Of a stretch of DNA of 14,742 nucleotides, positions 1-6,779 are shown piece after piece. The position numbers and the translations under genes were made by a program. Each line of letters opens with the position of its first letter. Position 1 is the stretch's first letter. The DNA is from an uncultured bacterium (lineage in GTDB: Bacteria > Actinomycetota > Coriobacteriia > Coriobacteriales > Coriobacteriaceae): positions 1 to 14,742 of the forward strand of contig CAJMLY010000039.1 of assembly GCA_905214425.1 (NCBI GenBank), given 5' to 3'. Under the pieces are notes generated by a model. It ran no database searches and was not told where the DNA came from. It saw nothing but the letters and a program-made list of their open reading frames with translations.

Positions 1-26
1 GGCCCGTGGGTTATACCCTAAGAGCA

Positions 27-49
27 AACCACCCTTTTTAAGGGTGGTT
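27..49. terminator. Perfect 10-bp hairpin, possible terminator of the gene left of the window
   Basis: AACCACCCTT (27-36) and AAGGGTGGTT (40-49) form a perfect 10-bp stem with a TTT loop. The right flank is A-rich rather than T-rich, and the left flank is only weakly T-rich when read on the minus strand, so it is not a textbook intrinsic terminator in either direction. It lies upstream of the likely promoter of the SIS gene and probably marks the boundary with the preceding transcription unit. Confidence 0.4.
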
Positions 50-80
50 CTGATTAAAGAAAAATCAAAAAAATCCGAAA

Positions 81-117
81 TTGGTCTTGCATAGTTAGTT
101 ATATAAAGTATTATAAC
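81..117 (+). promoter_or_regulatory. Candidate promoter of the SIS-PTS operon
   Basis: An AT-rich stretch upstream of the SIS gene contains TTGGTC (81-86) followed after 15 bases by TATAAA (102-107). An alternative pair is TTGCAT (87-92) with TATAAC (112-117) at a 19-base spacing. Either gives a leader of roughly 40-50 bases. Spacing is not ideal for either pair, so the exact hexamers are uncertain, but the base composition contrasts sharply with the surrounding GC-rich DNA. Confidence 0.4.
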
Positions 118-123
118 GTCATG

Positions 124-144
124 GGATGAATGAAGGGTTCATCC
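124..144. promoter_or_regulatory. 7-bp inverted repeat in the leader, candidate operator
   Basis: GGATGAA (124-130) and TTCATCC (138-144) are perfect inverted arms with a 7-base spacer. They lie just downstream of the candidate -10 box and 9 bases before the AGGAG ribosome site of the SIS gene. This is a typical place for a repressor operator controlling sugar-uptake genes. No regulator gene is present nearby to assign to it. Confidence 0.35.
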
Positions 145-164
145 AAGTGAGTTAGGAGTAAGGG

Positions 165-1199
165 ATGTTCAATTTCGATGAGCCTCGTTACGAGAAGGTT
201 GTGAGCGATGCCCTCGCTCTCCGTCCTCAGATTGAGGCTGCCGTGGACAAGGTCTGCGAGCAGGGTTATTCCAACATCTTCTTCATCGGCTGCGGCGGCA
301 CCTGGGCCCACACGCTCCCGATGAAGTATTGGGTCGAGACCACCACGGCCGACGTCGACGTCCACTGCGAGATCGCTGCTGAGTTCCTCGCATGCCCGCC
401 CAAGACCTTCAACAAGGACTCGGTCTGCGTCTTCTCCACCCGTACCGGCACCACCCCCGAGATCATCGAAGCCGCCAAGTTCTGCCAGGAGCAGGGCGCC
501 CGCACGCTGATGTATGTCTCCAACGACAACACCCCGGCCACCGAGTACGCCGATTACAAGTTCTTCAGCTTCGCCGAGGACGACGTCCTGTGCGAGGCCA
601 TCTACACCTACCAGATCACGCTGGTCGCCCGCTTCCTCAAGAACGCCGGCGCCTTCCCCAAGTACGACACCTTCATGGAGGAGTTCGGCAACATCGCTCC
701 GTACCTCATCAAGGCCAAGGACGCTCAGGACGAGCGCTGCGCCGCCATGGCCGAGGACTTCAAGGACACCGATTACCACATGGTGATTGGCTCCGGCATG
801 CTCTGGGGTGAGGCCTACGACTACGCCATGTGCATCCTCGAGGAGATGCAGTGGATCAAGACCAAGTCCATCCACGCCGCCGAGTTCTTCCACGGCACCA
901 TCGAGCTGTGCGAGGAGGGCACGAGCCTCATCATGCTCTACGGCGAGGACGACACCCGTAAGCTCATGGACCGCGTGGACAACTTCACTCACATGCTCGC
1001 CGACGAGAAGGGCGTCAACGTCCGCGTGAACAAGTTCGACACCGCCGAGGTCGAGCTGCCGTTCAGCGACCCTGAGTTCCGCAAGATTGTCTCCCCGATG
1101 GTCACCTACACCATCACCGAGCGCCTGAGCTGCCATCTCGAGCACGTCCGTAACCACCCGCTCACCACGCGTCGTTACTATCACCAGATGAACTACTAA
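165..1199 (+). CDS. SIS-domain sugar-phosphate deglycase, FrlB/GfrE/GfrF type
   Basis: A 344-residue cytoplasmic protein with two SIS (phosphosugar-binding) domains. The first contains IGCGGT (41-46) and the phosphate-binding signature STRTGTT (91-97). The second starts near residue 205 (VIGSGM) and carries an A-A-E-F-F-H-G motif with Glu240 and His243, matching the E-F-R-H-G segment of FrlB-type deglycases. The C-terminus (TRRYYHQMNY) also resembles the RRYY end of FrlB. Family members split fructoselysine-6-phosphate, glucoselysine-6-phosphate or related Amadori compounds into sugar phosphate and amino acid; which substrate applies here cannot be read from the sequence. The start has AGGAG six bases upstream. 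The following PTS IIC/IID genes fit the Salmonella gfr arrangement, where a mannose-family PTS feeds deglycases. Glucosamine-6-phosphate deaminase/isomerase-like activity is the main alternative. Confidence 0.8.
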   Translation: MFNFDEPRYEKVVSDALALRPQIEAAVDKVCEQGYSNIFFIGCGGTWAHTLPMKYWVETTTADVDVHCEIAAEFLACPPKTFNKDSVCVFSTRTGTTPEIIEAAKFCQEQGARTLMYVSNDNTPATEYADYKFFSFAEDDVLCEAIYTYQITLVARFLKNAGAFPKYDTFMEEFGNIAPYLIKAKDAQDERCAAMAEDFKDTDYHMVIGSGMLWGEAYDYAMCILEEMQWIKTKSIHAAEFFHGTIELCEEGTSLIMLYGEDDTRKLMDRVDNFTHMLADEKGVNVRVNKFDTAEVELPFSDPEFRKIVSPMVTYTITERLSCHLEHVRNHPLTTRRYYHQMNY

Positions 1200-1220
1200 T
1201 CCTCTCAAATTGCTGCGGTT

Positions 1221-1259
1221 GTCTGCAGGCGAGCTGCGCAGAATGCCTCGCCTGCAGAC
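1221..1259 (+). promoter_or_regulatory. Intra-operon hairpin between the SIS and PTS IIC genes
   Basis: GTCTGCAGGCGAG (1221-1233) and CTCGCCTGCAGAC (1247-1259) form a perfect 13-bp stem. The 13-base loop starts with the self-complementary CTGCGCAG. The run after it (CTGTTTCTGGGG) has no clear U tract, so full termination is unlikely. Lying 21 bases after the SIS stop codon and 8 bases before the GGGG ribosome site of the IIC gene, it could be an mRNA 3'-end stabiliser, a processing site or a partial attenuator that sets SIS above PTS expression. Confidence 0.55.
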
Positions 1260-1280
1260 CTGTTTCTGGGGTTGATCGAA

Positions 1281-2054
1281 ATGGTTGTCCAGTATCTTCT
1301 AGTTGCACTGGTCGCATTTATTGCGTCCATGGACGAGCAATTATTTGGCATTACGATGCTTGGTCGTCCGCTGTTTACGAGCCTGTTTGTCGGCTTGATC
1401 CTTGGCGATGTCCAGCAGGGCGTTATCGTTGGCGCTGCTTTGGAGTCCATGTTCATGGGCGCCATCATGGTCGGCGCGGCGGTTCCTCCCGAGGTCTATG
1501 CCTCCGGCGTGCTTGGCTGCGCGTTTGCCGTCATTACGGGTACGGGCACGGCAACTGCCGTCGCGCTCGCCCTTCCCGTCTCCGTCTTCCTTCAGGTGTG
1601 GCGCAACTTCTGCTACGCCGTTCCGGGTGCCTTTGCCTGCAAGAAGATTGAGACCGCTCTGGCAAATCGCGATCTTGCTAAGGCGAATCTGTACCATCTG
1701 ACCATTGTGCCGCTGTCGATTGGCATTCCGTCTGCACTGCCGGTGTTTTGCTCGCTGTTCTTTGGTGCCGACCTCATCAACAATGCGCTCAACGCGATTC
1801 CGCAGTTTGTGATGGACGGCCTCAACGTTGCGTCCGGCGTCATGGTCTGCATCGGCTTCGCTCTTCTTATTAGGACCATGGGCGACAACAAGCTGCTTCC
1901 TTGGCTGTTCATCGGCTTCATTATGGTCATCTACCTCAAGATGGACGTGGTCGGCGTCGCCGCAGCTGCCATTTGCGTCGCGCTGCTCCTGGCCTTCCGC
2001 GAGGGCTCGTCCGGTCCGCAGACGGTTGCTGCAGATGAAGAGGAGGACTTCTAA
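1281..2054 (+). CDS. PTS system mannose/sorbose-family IIC component
   Basis: A 257-residue hydrophobic membrane protein of the EIIC sorbose-specific family. The N-terminal block (VQYLLVALVAFIAS...GRPLFTSLFVGLILGD) and the segment around GAALESMFMGAIMVGAAVPPEV are the conserved family features, and length fits the usual 250-270. With IID it forms the sugar-transporting channel of a mannose-type PTS. ATG 1281 is preferred: GGGG at 1268-1271 sits nine bases upstream, whereas the in-frame TTG at 1272 would have no usable spacing. The C-terminus is acidic (ADEEEDF). The stop codon overlaps the IID start (TAATG), indicating translational coupling. Substrate specificity cannot be read from the sequence; the SIS neighbour suggests an amino-sugar or Amadori compound. 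Confidence 0.9.
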   Translation: MVVQYLLVALVAFIASMDEQLFGITMLGRPLFTSLFVGLILGDVQQGVIVGAALESMFMGAIMVGAAVPPEVYASGVLGCAFAVITGTGTATAVALALPVSVFLQVWRNFCYAVPGAFACKKIETALANRDLAKANLYHLTIVPLSIGIPSALPVFCSLFFGADLINNALNAIPQFVMDGLNVASGVMVCIGFALLIRTMGDNKLLPWLFIGFIMVIYLKMDVVGVAAAAICVALLLAFREGSSGPQTVAADEEEDF

Positions 2055-2902
2055 TGGCTACCCAGAACACCGACCTCAAGGAGGCCAAGAAGGACGCGGT
2101 TATGACCCCCGATATGTATCGGAGCATGTTCCTTCGCCAGTTTACGAGCCAGTGCTCGCAGTCGTACGACAAGATGATGGCAATGGGCTTCATGTACACC
2201 ATTCAGAAGCCCCTGCGAAAGATTTATCCCAACGACGACGATTACTATGCGGCGCTCGATCGCCATACCGAGTTCTTTAACATCACGCCTCATGTGCTTC
2301 CGTTTGTAGCCGGCTTAACGGTTTCGATGGAAGAGCAGGCGGCTGCCGACAAGAACTTCGACACGTCCTCGATTAACGCCATGAAGGTCGGCCTCATGGG
2401 ACCGCTTTCCGGCATTGGCGATTCGTTCTACTGGGGAACGTTCCGCGTAGTCGCCGCCGGCATTGGTATTGGTATCGCTTCGACGGGCAACCCGCTCGGC
2501 CCCATCGTGTACGCGCTCATCTACTCCGTGATTAACTTTGCAACGCGTATCGTCGCAGCCCATCTGGGTTACGACCTGGGAACCAAGTTTTTGCAGCAGT
2601 CCGAAGAGAACAACCTTATGTCTCGCATGACGCATGCTGCCGGTGTCCTCGGAATGACCGTTATCGGCGCCATGATTGCGGCACAGGTCTCGCTGTCCAC
2701 TGCTTTGACCTTTGACGTGGGCGGTTCGGAGATTGTCCTGCAGGATCTGTTCGATTCGATCTTCCCCGGTCTACTGCCCTTGCTGGCAACCTTTGCCTGC
2801 GTCGCCCTGTACAAAAAGGGCGTCAAGACCATTTGGATCATCTTGGGCATCTTTGCGATCTGCATCATCGGAACGGGCTTGGGAGTGTTCGCGGCGGCGT
2901 AA
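2054..2902 (+). CDS. PTS system mannose/sorbose-family IID component
   Basis: A 282-residue protein of the EIID family. The N-terminal cytoplasmic part has the typical F-L-R-Q-F segment (residues 26-30) and M-A-M-G-F-M-Y region, and the signature GLMGPLSGIGDSFYWGTFR lies around residues 113-131. Hydrophobic segments fill the C-terminal third and it ends in a membrane segment. IID pairs with IIC to form the membrane complex that accepts phosphate from IIB. The AGGAGG site (2041-2046) lies inside the end of the IIC gene, seven bases before the ATG, and the start overlaps the IIC stop. IIA and IIB, needed for phosphotransfer, are not encoded in this window. The gene is the last of the operon and is followed by a strong terminator. 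Confidence 0.92.
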   Translation: MATQNTDLKEAKKDAVMTPDMYRSMFLRQFTSQCSQSYDKMMAMGFMYTIQKPLRKIYPNDDDYYAALDRHTEFFNITPHVLPFVAGLTVSMEEQAAADKNFDTSSINAMKVGLMGPLSGIGDSFYWGTFRVVAAGIGIGIASTGNPLGPIVYALIYSVINFATRIVAAHLGYDLGTKFLQQSEENNLMSRMTHAAGVLGMTVIGAMIAAQVSLSTALTFDVGGSEIVLQDLFDSIFPGLLPLLATFACVALYKKGVKTIWIILGIFAICIIGTGLGVFAAA

Positions 2903-2947
2903 TGTTGACTGCTATGCTCGCGCGTTGGATAACTAACTGACCGTTTG

Positions 2948-2983
2948 AAAACGGGGCTCGGCGTAAGGCCGGCCCCGTTTTTT
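2948..2983 (+). terminator. Intrinsic terminator of the SIS-PTS operon
   Basis: ACGGGGC (2951-2957) pairs with GCCCCGT (2972-2978), and inside it CGGC (2959-2962) pairs with GCCG (2968-2971), leaving one bulged T and a GTAAG loop. The stem is followed by six T (2978-2983), with matching A residues before it. It lies 45 bases after the IID stop codon. Confidence 0.93.
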
Positions 2984-3036
2984 GTTTGAGGGATTTTCTG
3001 GCTATCCAATAGTCCAGGCCCATGCATCACTCACGT

Positions 3037-3110
3037 ATCTCTCATCTCTCATTCGTCACTAATACGAGAGATAACAGAAAGACGAGAGATAAATATGAGA
3101 GATAACTGAG
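3037..3110. repeat. Operator-like repeat array, copy A (GAGAGATAA units)
   Basis: The array contains two inverse units ATCTCTC (3037-3043, 3044-3050) and three direct units GAGAGATAA (starting 3066, 3084, 3097). Start-to-start spacings between the direct units are 18 and 13 bp, and the second inverse unit is 22 bp from the first direct one. The same layout recurs exactly 165 bp downstream in copy B. Most of the variation lies between the units, as expected for protein-binding sites. The likely binder is the AlbA_2/winged-helix protein encoded next door; this is inference from position. The 53 bases between the operon terminator and this array hold only a weak imperfect hairpin (2998-3017). 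Confidence 0.75.
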
Positions 3111-3151
3111 CAGCAAAGAGACAAGCAATCATGGTATTATCTCAATACTGA

Positions 3152-3181
3152 TTGTTCTACCAGCAAAAACATGTCTATATG
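3152..3181 (+). promoter_or_regulatory. Weak candidate promoter between the two repeat arrays
   Basis: TTGTTC (3152-3157) and TATATG (3176-3181) are separated by 18 bases in the AT-rich spacer between arrays A and B. If used, it would place the start of transcription just before array B and would be flanked by binding arrays on both sides, a layout suited to repression. The hexamers are imperfect and this is only a candidate. Confidence 0.3.
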
Positions 3182-3201
3182 AAACAGATGGCAGACATCT
3201 T

Positions 3202-3275
3202 ATCTTTTATCTCTCGCTCATCTCTAATATGAGAGATAACAGAAAGATGAGAGATAATTACGAGAGATAACTGAG
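3202..3275. repeat. Operator-like repeat array, copy B (GAGAGATAA units)
   Basis: Inverse units ATCTTTT (3202-3208, degenerate) and ATCTCTC (3209-3215) are followed by direct GAGAGATAA units starting at 3231, 3249 and 3262. Every unit is offset 165 bp from its partner in copy A, with identical 7, 22, 18 and 13 bp spacings. TTATCTCTC (3207-3215) and GAGAGATAA (3231-3239) are perfect 9-bp inverted arms around a 15-bp spacer. An ungapped comparison of the two 74-bp copies shows only about a dozen differences, concentrated outside the units. The array ends about 57 bp before the start codon of the regulator gene. Confidence 0.78.
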
Positions 3276-3332
3276 AGACGAAGGAAATCTATTCGCGGCA
3301 TTCTTTGCAGAACCGAGCGAAAGGACGTGCAG

Positions 3333-4799
3333 ATGAACGAAAACGAACTGACCGGTCTGCTCGAGTCTTTAAGGCACATGGGCTCGGATGACCTTAACGT
3401 CGAGGTCAAGGAGAGCGCCACGATGCTTTCCCGCGACGTATGGGAAACCGTCAGCGCTTTCGCAAACACCGCCGGCGGCATCATCGTACTCGGAGTGAGC
3501 GAGCGCGCGGGTTTTGTCCCAGTTGCAAACTTTGAGACCGAGAAAGTGCTCAACCAATTCGTGGCGGGCATGGGCGATGCCGGCGGTCGCGGAAAGCTGG
3601 CCAATCCGCCCAAATACACCATTGAGCGCGTGGAGCTCCAGGGCACCGTGGTTCTGGTCATCACGATTGAGGAGCTCGACCCGTCGAGCAAGCCTTGCTA
3701 TGTCATAGAGCGGGGCGCTCAAGGTGGCAGCTACAAACGCATCGATGACAAAGATGTCCCGCTTTCGTCGACCGAGGTTTTGGCACTGTCGTCATATGAA
3801 CGGACGAGTCCTAGCGATCGCGATGTGGTGCCCGGCACGAGTGTGGGCGATCTCGACGAGTCGCTGGTCGACCGCACGATAGAACGCGCCTATTCGTTGA
3901 CGCCTCGAGCGATGCGTGGTGCGACGGACAAGAAGACAAAGATGGAGCGCCTGAATCTCCTCGACTTCCAGGGCAATGTTACCAAGGCCGGACTCCTAGC
4001 CGCGGGCGTTTACCCTCAGCAGTTCTATCCCAAGCTCTTCATTGATGTGGCTGTCCACGTGGGAACTCAAAAGGGAGCTGCGGGGCCACTAAGGTTCATG
4101 GACCGCACAATCTGTGAGGGAACGTTGGTCGAGATGATCTCGGATGCTGTCGCGGCCGTCGCCAAGAATTTACGGCGAACCTCGACCGTCCAAGGCGTCT
4201 CGCGTGTCGACTCGCTGGAGATTCCCGAGGAGGTTCTGCGCGAGGCAATCGCCAACGCCGTAATCCATCGAGAATACGGGGATCGGTTCTGTGGACAATC
4301 GATTGCCGTCGACGTCTTTGACGATCGTGTCGAGGTGACGAATCCTGGCGGCCTTTACGGGGGAAAGACTCGCGAGAACTTGTTTGACGGCAGTTCCCGA
4401 TGCCGTAACGCGACGCTCGTGAAACTCATGTCGATTGTCCCGCTGCCGGATGGCGCAGGTTCGCCGGCTGAGGGCAATGGCTCTGGCATCCCGATGATGA
4501 TCGATGCCATGCGCGCGCATGGTCTGGCCGAGCCCCTGTTCTGCCCGGGGTTCGATCGGTTCAAGGTCGTACTTTACCGTTCAAAGATCGAGCCGGTCGA
4601 TCATGGCGGGGGCTTAATTGTGACGGCACTCAAACACTACGGCGAGCTGGGGACGCGTGAGCTGGCAGAACGCACGGGGCTTACAATTTCCCAGGTTAGG
4701 TCGCGCGTCAACGCGCTCATTGCTCAAGGCGAGCTTGAGCCCACGGCGCCGGCGACGAGCCGCAACCGCAAGTATCGACTGTCAGAGCGTGTGGAATAA
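3333..4799 (+). CDS. AlbA_2 / HATPase / winged-helix transcriptional regulator
   Basis: A 488-residue protein of the COG2865 type (putative ATP-binding transcriptional regulators). An N-terminal AlbA_2 (Schlafen-type) domain spans about residues 20-140, with VEVKES at 23-28 and FANTAGG before GIIVLGV. A GHKL-like ATPase domain lies at about 295-410: N-box E304-x3-N308, VTNPGGLYGG, and a GNGSGI glycine motif at 381-386. The C-terminus (about 425-475) is a winged helix (TRELAERTGLTISQVRSRV). ATG 3333 is chosen because AAAGGA (3320-3325) is seven bases upstream; the in-frame GTG at 3327 would leave only one base. The duplicated GAGAGATAA arrays directly upstream suggest self-regulation. Such proteins often sit near defence genes, and a restriction-modification pair lies 700 bp downstream. 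Its signal and targets are unknown. Confidence 0.85.
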   Translation: MNENELTGLLESLRHMGSDDLNVEVKESATMLSRDVWETVSAFANTAGGIIVLGVSERAGFVPVANFETEKVLNQFVAGMGDAGGRGKLANPPKYTIERVELQGTVVLVITIEELDPSSKPCYVIERGAQGGSYKRIDDKDVPLSSTEVLALSSYERTSPSDRDVVPGTSVGDLDESLVDRTIERAYSLTPRAMRGATDKKTKMERLNLLDFQGNVTKAGLLAAGVYPQQFYPKLFIDVAVHVGTQKGAAGPLRFMDRTICEGTLVEMISDAVAAVAKNLRRTSTVQGVSRVDSLEIPEEVLREAIANAVIHREYGDRFCGQSIAVDVFDDRVEVTNPGGLYGGKTRENLFDGSSRCRNATLVKLMSIVPLPDGAGSPAEGNGSGIPMMIDAMRAHGLAEPLFCPGFDRFKVVLYRSKIEPVDHGGGLIVTALKHYGELGTRELAERTGLTISQVRSRVNALIAQGELEPTAPATSRNRKYRLSERVE

Positions 4800-4899
4800 A
4801 TGCGTTAGTGGACGAGGCGACCCAATAATCGACCCTCAATTGGCGCCCGCTAAGTTAAAGCGGTTGTCGCCCAGTTGACGGTGATGCTAAAGACTCGGC

Positions 4900-5391
4900 T
4901 TACGCCGGCATGGCCCCGAACCCGTCCATCAAGAACAGCCTAAGAACCAGTTTGATGACATTTCCCGGTTTGACTTCAGCCGTGCCAAAGACGTGGTGCT
5001 CGGCGAGCTCGCTGGAGTATGCATAGATGTCGCGGATAAGGTCCGCGCCCGAAAGCGTAAACATGTAGCCTGCGTCCGAAAGCGCATTGGGTGCGGCGGG
5101 CAACTTGGCTATGTGGCAGAACGTTTGCAGGTCGGGCGCCATAACGTCCTGGTAGCCAAGATGGCTGCCGTCTTCTTGTGCGGCGAGTTCCAGCTGGCGT
5201 ACTCGATCCAGCGCCGCTGCCAGCACAAAGCTCGGCGTGGGCGCATTGACGTCCTCTGTGCTCGCCACGAGCTTGCCCGCTGCCTGCGTGACAAGCCAGG
5301 CGACCTCGCGCTGGCAACGTACGGCCTTGCGCGTAACTGGCTTGATGGACGAAGAAGAAACGCTCCCCTTAGGCGGATTCGAAGCAGCCAT
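4900..5391 (-). CDS. Hypothetical protein, unrecognised family
   Basis: A 163-residue protein that I do not recognise. It has no signal peptide or clear membrane segment. The N-terminal 25 residues are polar and basic (SVSSSSIKPVTRKAV), and the rest looks mixed-helical (FVLAAALDRVRQLELAA; SGADLIRDIYAYSSELAEHHV) with an alternating hydrophobic end. The start is supported by GGGAGGG four bases upstream on the minus strand. It converges on the AlbA_2 regulator gene with about 100 bases between the stops and no clear terminator there. It is separated from the methyltransferase gene upstream by that gene's terminator, so it is likely transcribed alone; GTATACT (reading minus, near 5449-5455) is a possible -10 box. 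The strong ribosome site and uninterrupted frame support a real gene. Confidence 0.65.
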   Translation of the reverse strand: MAASNPPKGSVSSSSIKPVTRKAVRCQREVAWLVTQAAGKLVASTEDVNAPTPSFVLAAALDRVRQLELAAQEDGSHLGYQDVMAPDLQTFCHIAKLPAAPNALSDAGYMFTLSGADLIRDIYAYSSELAEHHVFGTAEVKPGNVIKLVLRLFLMDGFGAMPA

Positions 5392-5470
5392 AAGACCCTC
5401 CCATGAACAATCCGGCCCAACAAGCCCGGATGAAACACGTGCTACATCAGTATACAGGGGAGTGAGATGG

Positions 5471-5505
5471 AAAAACGGAGTCGGCAGCGTGAACTGCCGG
5501 CTCCG
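5471..5505 (-). terminator. Intrinsic terminator of the DNA methyltransferase gene
   Basis: CGGAG-T-CGGCAG (5476-5487) pairs with CTGCCG-G-CTCCG (5494-5505), giving a 12-bp stem with one T-G wobble and a six-base loop. On the plus strand AAAAA (5471-5475) precedes it, which reads as a T run after the stem on the minus strand. It starts 12 bases beyond the methyltransferase stop codon. Confidence 0.9.
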
Positions 5506-5516
5506 GATTGCTTGCC

Positions 5517-6779
5517 TTAGAGGTCGTACACTTCGACCATAGCTTCGCCAATGCGATGGGGCACGCCGGTGACGAGTGCGTTGCCCATGCAGAAGGCTCG
5601 ATGGCCGTCAGTCATGCCCGTATCGGTCCAGCCTTTCGGGAATCCCTGAAGCTGATCGAGCTCGTCGGGAACAAGACGGCGGAAACGGCCATCGGGACAT
5701 TCGATGACGTGCTTGAAGCGGCTCGCTCCCGTGCCGCCTTCTCCTGTGAGGATGGTGCGGCTCGGCTTGTCGGTAGCATCCGGGAAGCTCATGGCACCCT
5801 CTGAATACGTATACGTAAAGCCGGTTTTCTTATTGGTGCGTTCCTCGCGCTTGCTGCCCTTGAGGTAGCGCCAGTCGGGAAGTTTCTCGTCAGAGATGTA
5901 GAACTGCTCCGGAACAACCGCCTCATTGACAAGGACATCGCCAAGCACGCGGCGCTCGCCGTGGTAGTCCTCGGCGAAGTCGCAGGTCAGAACGTGGCAG
6001 CTCTGCATGACGCCGGCACTCTTGAACTGAGAGGTCTTTTGGCCAACGCCAAAACGAGTCGAGTTCTCGTAAGGATCGGGTAGAACATCAAGCTCGGCCA
6101 TTTCGTCAGGATAGATGGCGGGAAAGGCCTTCGCCATGACGCCATTGTGCATGCGATCGACAAGATTAACCTTGCCGGCGTTCTTCTCGCAGAAGATGTA
6201 AACGCGCTTGCGACGCTGGGGAAAACCGTATTCCGCGGAGTTGACCACGCGCCATTCGACGGTGTAGTCGAGGTCGGCAAGGCAGCTCAAGATAATGGCG
6301 AAATCGCGACCGCGCTGTGACGCGGGCGACTTGAGCAGACGGTCAACGTTCTCAAAGAGACCGAAGCGCGGCTTCTTCATCTCGAGGAAGTGATAGATGT
6401 CCCACCACAGGACACCCTTCTTGCCCTCGATGCCGTGCGCCTGATTGAGAGGACGCGCGACAGAGTAGTCTTGGCAGGGAAAGCCACCGACGACCATGTC
6501 GACACGGGGAATTTCAATCTCGCCGGCTTCAGCCTGCTCTAAGACCTTATTGATATCTTCGTTGACAACGGAATCTTCGCCAAAGCGGTCCATGTAGCAA
6601 CGTGCCGCAAACTGACGCGACTTGGTTCCGGGCGGTTCCCACTGGTTGGCCCAAATGGTGCGAAAGGGCCCGGCGGGCTTCATGTAGAAATCTGGATAAC
6701 GAGGGTCAGCGTAGCCTTCGAGGCCTAAACGGAATCCGCCGACGCCAGCAAAAAGCTCGGCGATTTTGACCTCTGACAT
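5517..6779 (-). CDS. DNA (cytosine-5-)-methyltransferase of a type II R-M system, predicted GATC
   Basis: A 420-residue m5C DNA methyltransferase with all major motifs in order: motif I IAELFAGVGGF (6-16), motif IV GGFPCQDYS with catalytic Cys102, motif VI ENV (143-145), motif VIII YGFPQRRKRVYIF (184-196), a target-recognition region of about 170 residues, motif IX RRLVPDELDQLQGFP (from 367) and motif X GNALVTGVPHRIGEAM (from 399). It transfers methyl groups from S-adenosylmethionine to cytosine in DNA and so protects the host from the adjacent endonuclease. The start has GGGGGAG six bases upstream; longer in-frame starts have no such site. Motif I begins at residue 6, so there is no N-terminal DNA-binding regulatory extension as in M.SsoII. 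The divergent Sau3AI-like endonuclease predicts GATC with methylation of its C; this is inference, since the recognition region alone cannot be read. Confidence 0.92.
   Translation of the reverse strand: MSEVKIAELFAGVGGFRLGLEGYADPRYPDFYMKPAGPFRTIWANQWEPPGTKSRQFAARCYMDRFGEDSVVNEDINKVLEQAEAGEIEIPRVDMVVGGFPCQDYSVARPLNQAHGIEGKKGVLWWDIYHFLEMKKPRFGLFENVDRLLKSPASQRGRDFAIILSCLADLDYTVEWRVVNSAEYGFPQRRKRVYIFCEKNAGKVNLVDRMHNGVMAKAFPAIYPDEMAELDVLPDPYENSTRFGVGQKTSQFKSAGVMQSCHVLTCDFAEDYHGERRVLGDVLVNEAVVPEQFYISDEKLPDWRYLKGSKREERTNKKTGFTYTYSEGAMSFPDATDKPSRTILTGEGGTGASRFKHVIECPDGRFRRLVPDELDQLQGFPKGWTDTGMTDGHRAFCMGNALVTGVPHRIGEAMVEVYDL

Noticed and set aside
8..17. GGGTTATACC shared between the left edge and the R-M control region (minus strand, 6866-6875)
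   Set aside because: A single 10-base match between two AT-containing intergenic regions is not strong evidence of a shared site.
81..92. Sigma-54 (-24/-12) promoter, as common for mannose-family PTS operons in Firmicutes
   Set aside because: The GG and GC elements are only four bases apart instead of about ten, and Actinomycetota generally lack sigma-54.
111..1208. 365-residue antisense ORF opposite the SIS gene
   Set aside because: It has Val/Leu/Gly/Asp-rich shadow composition, while the SIS gene opposite carries clear motifs and a good ribosome site.
3229..3270. 13-codon ORF made of the repeat units (MRDNRKMRDNYER)
   Set aside because: It has no ribosome site, arises from the repeat sequence itself, and has no equivalent frame in copy A.
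3037..3275. CRISPR array
   Set aside because: Units are only 7-10 bp, occur in both orientations, and the spacers are short and similar between the two copies; no cas genes are present.
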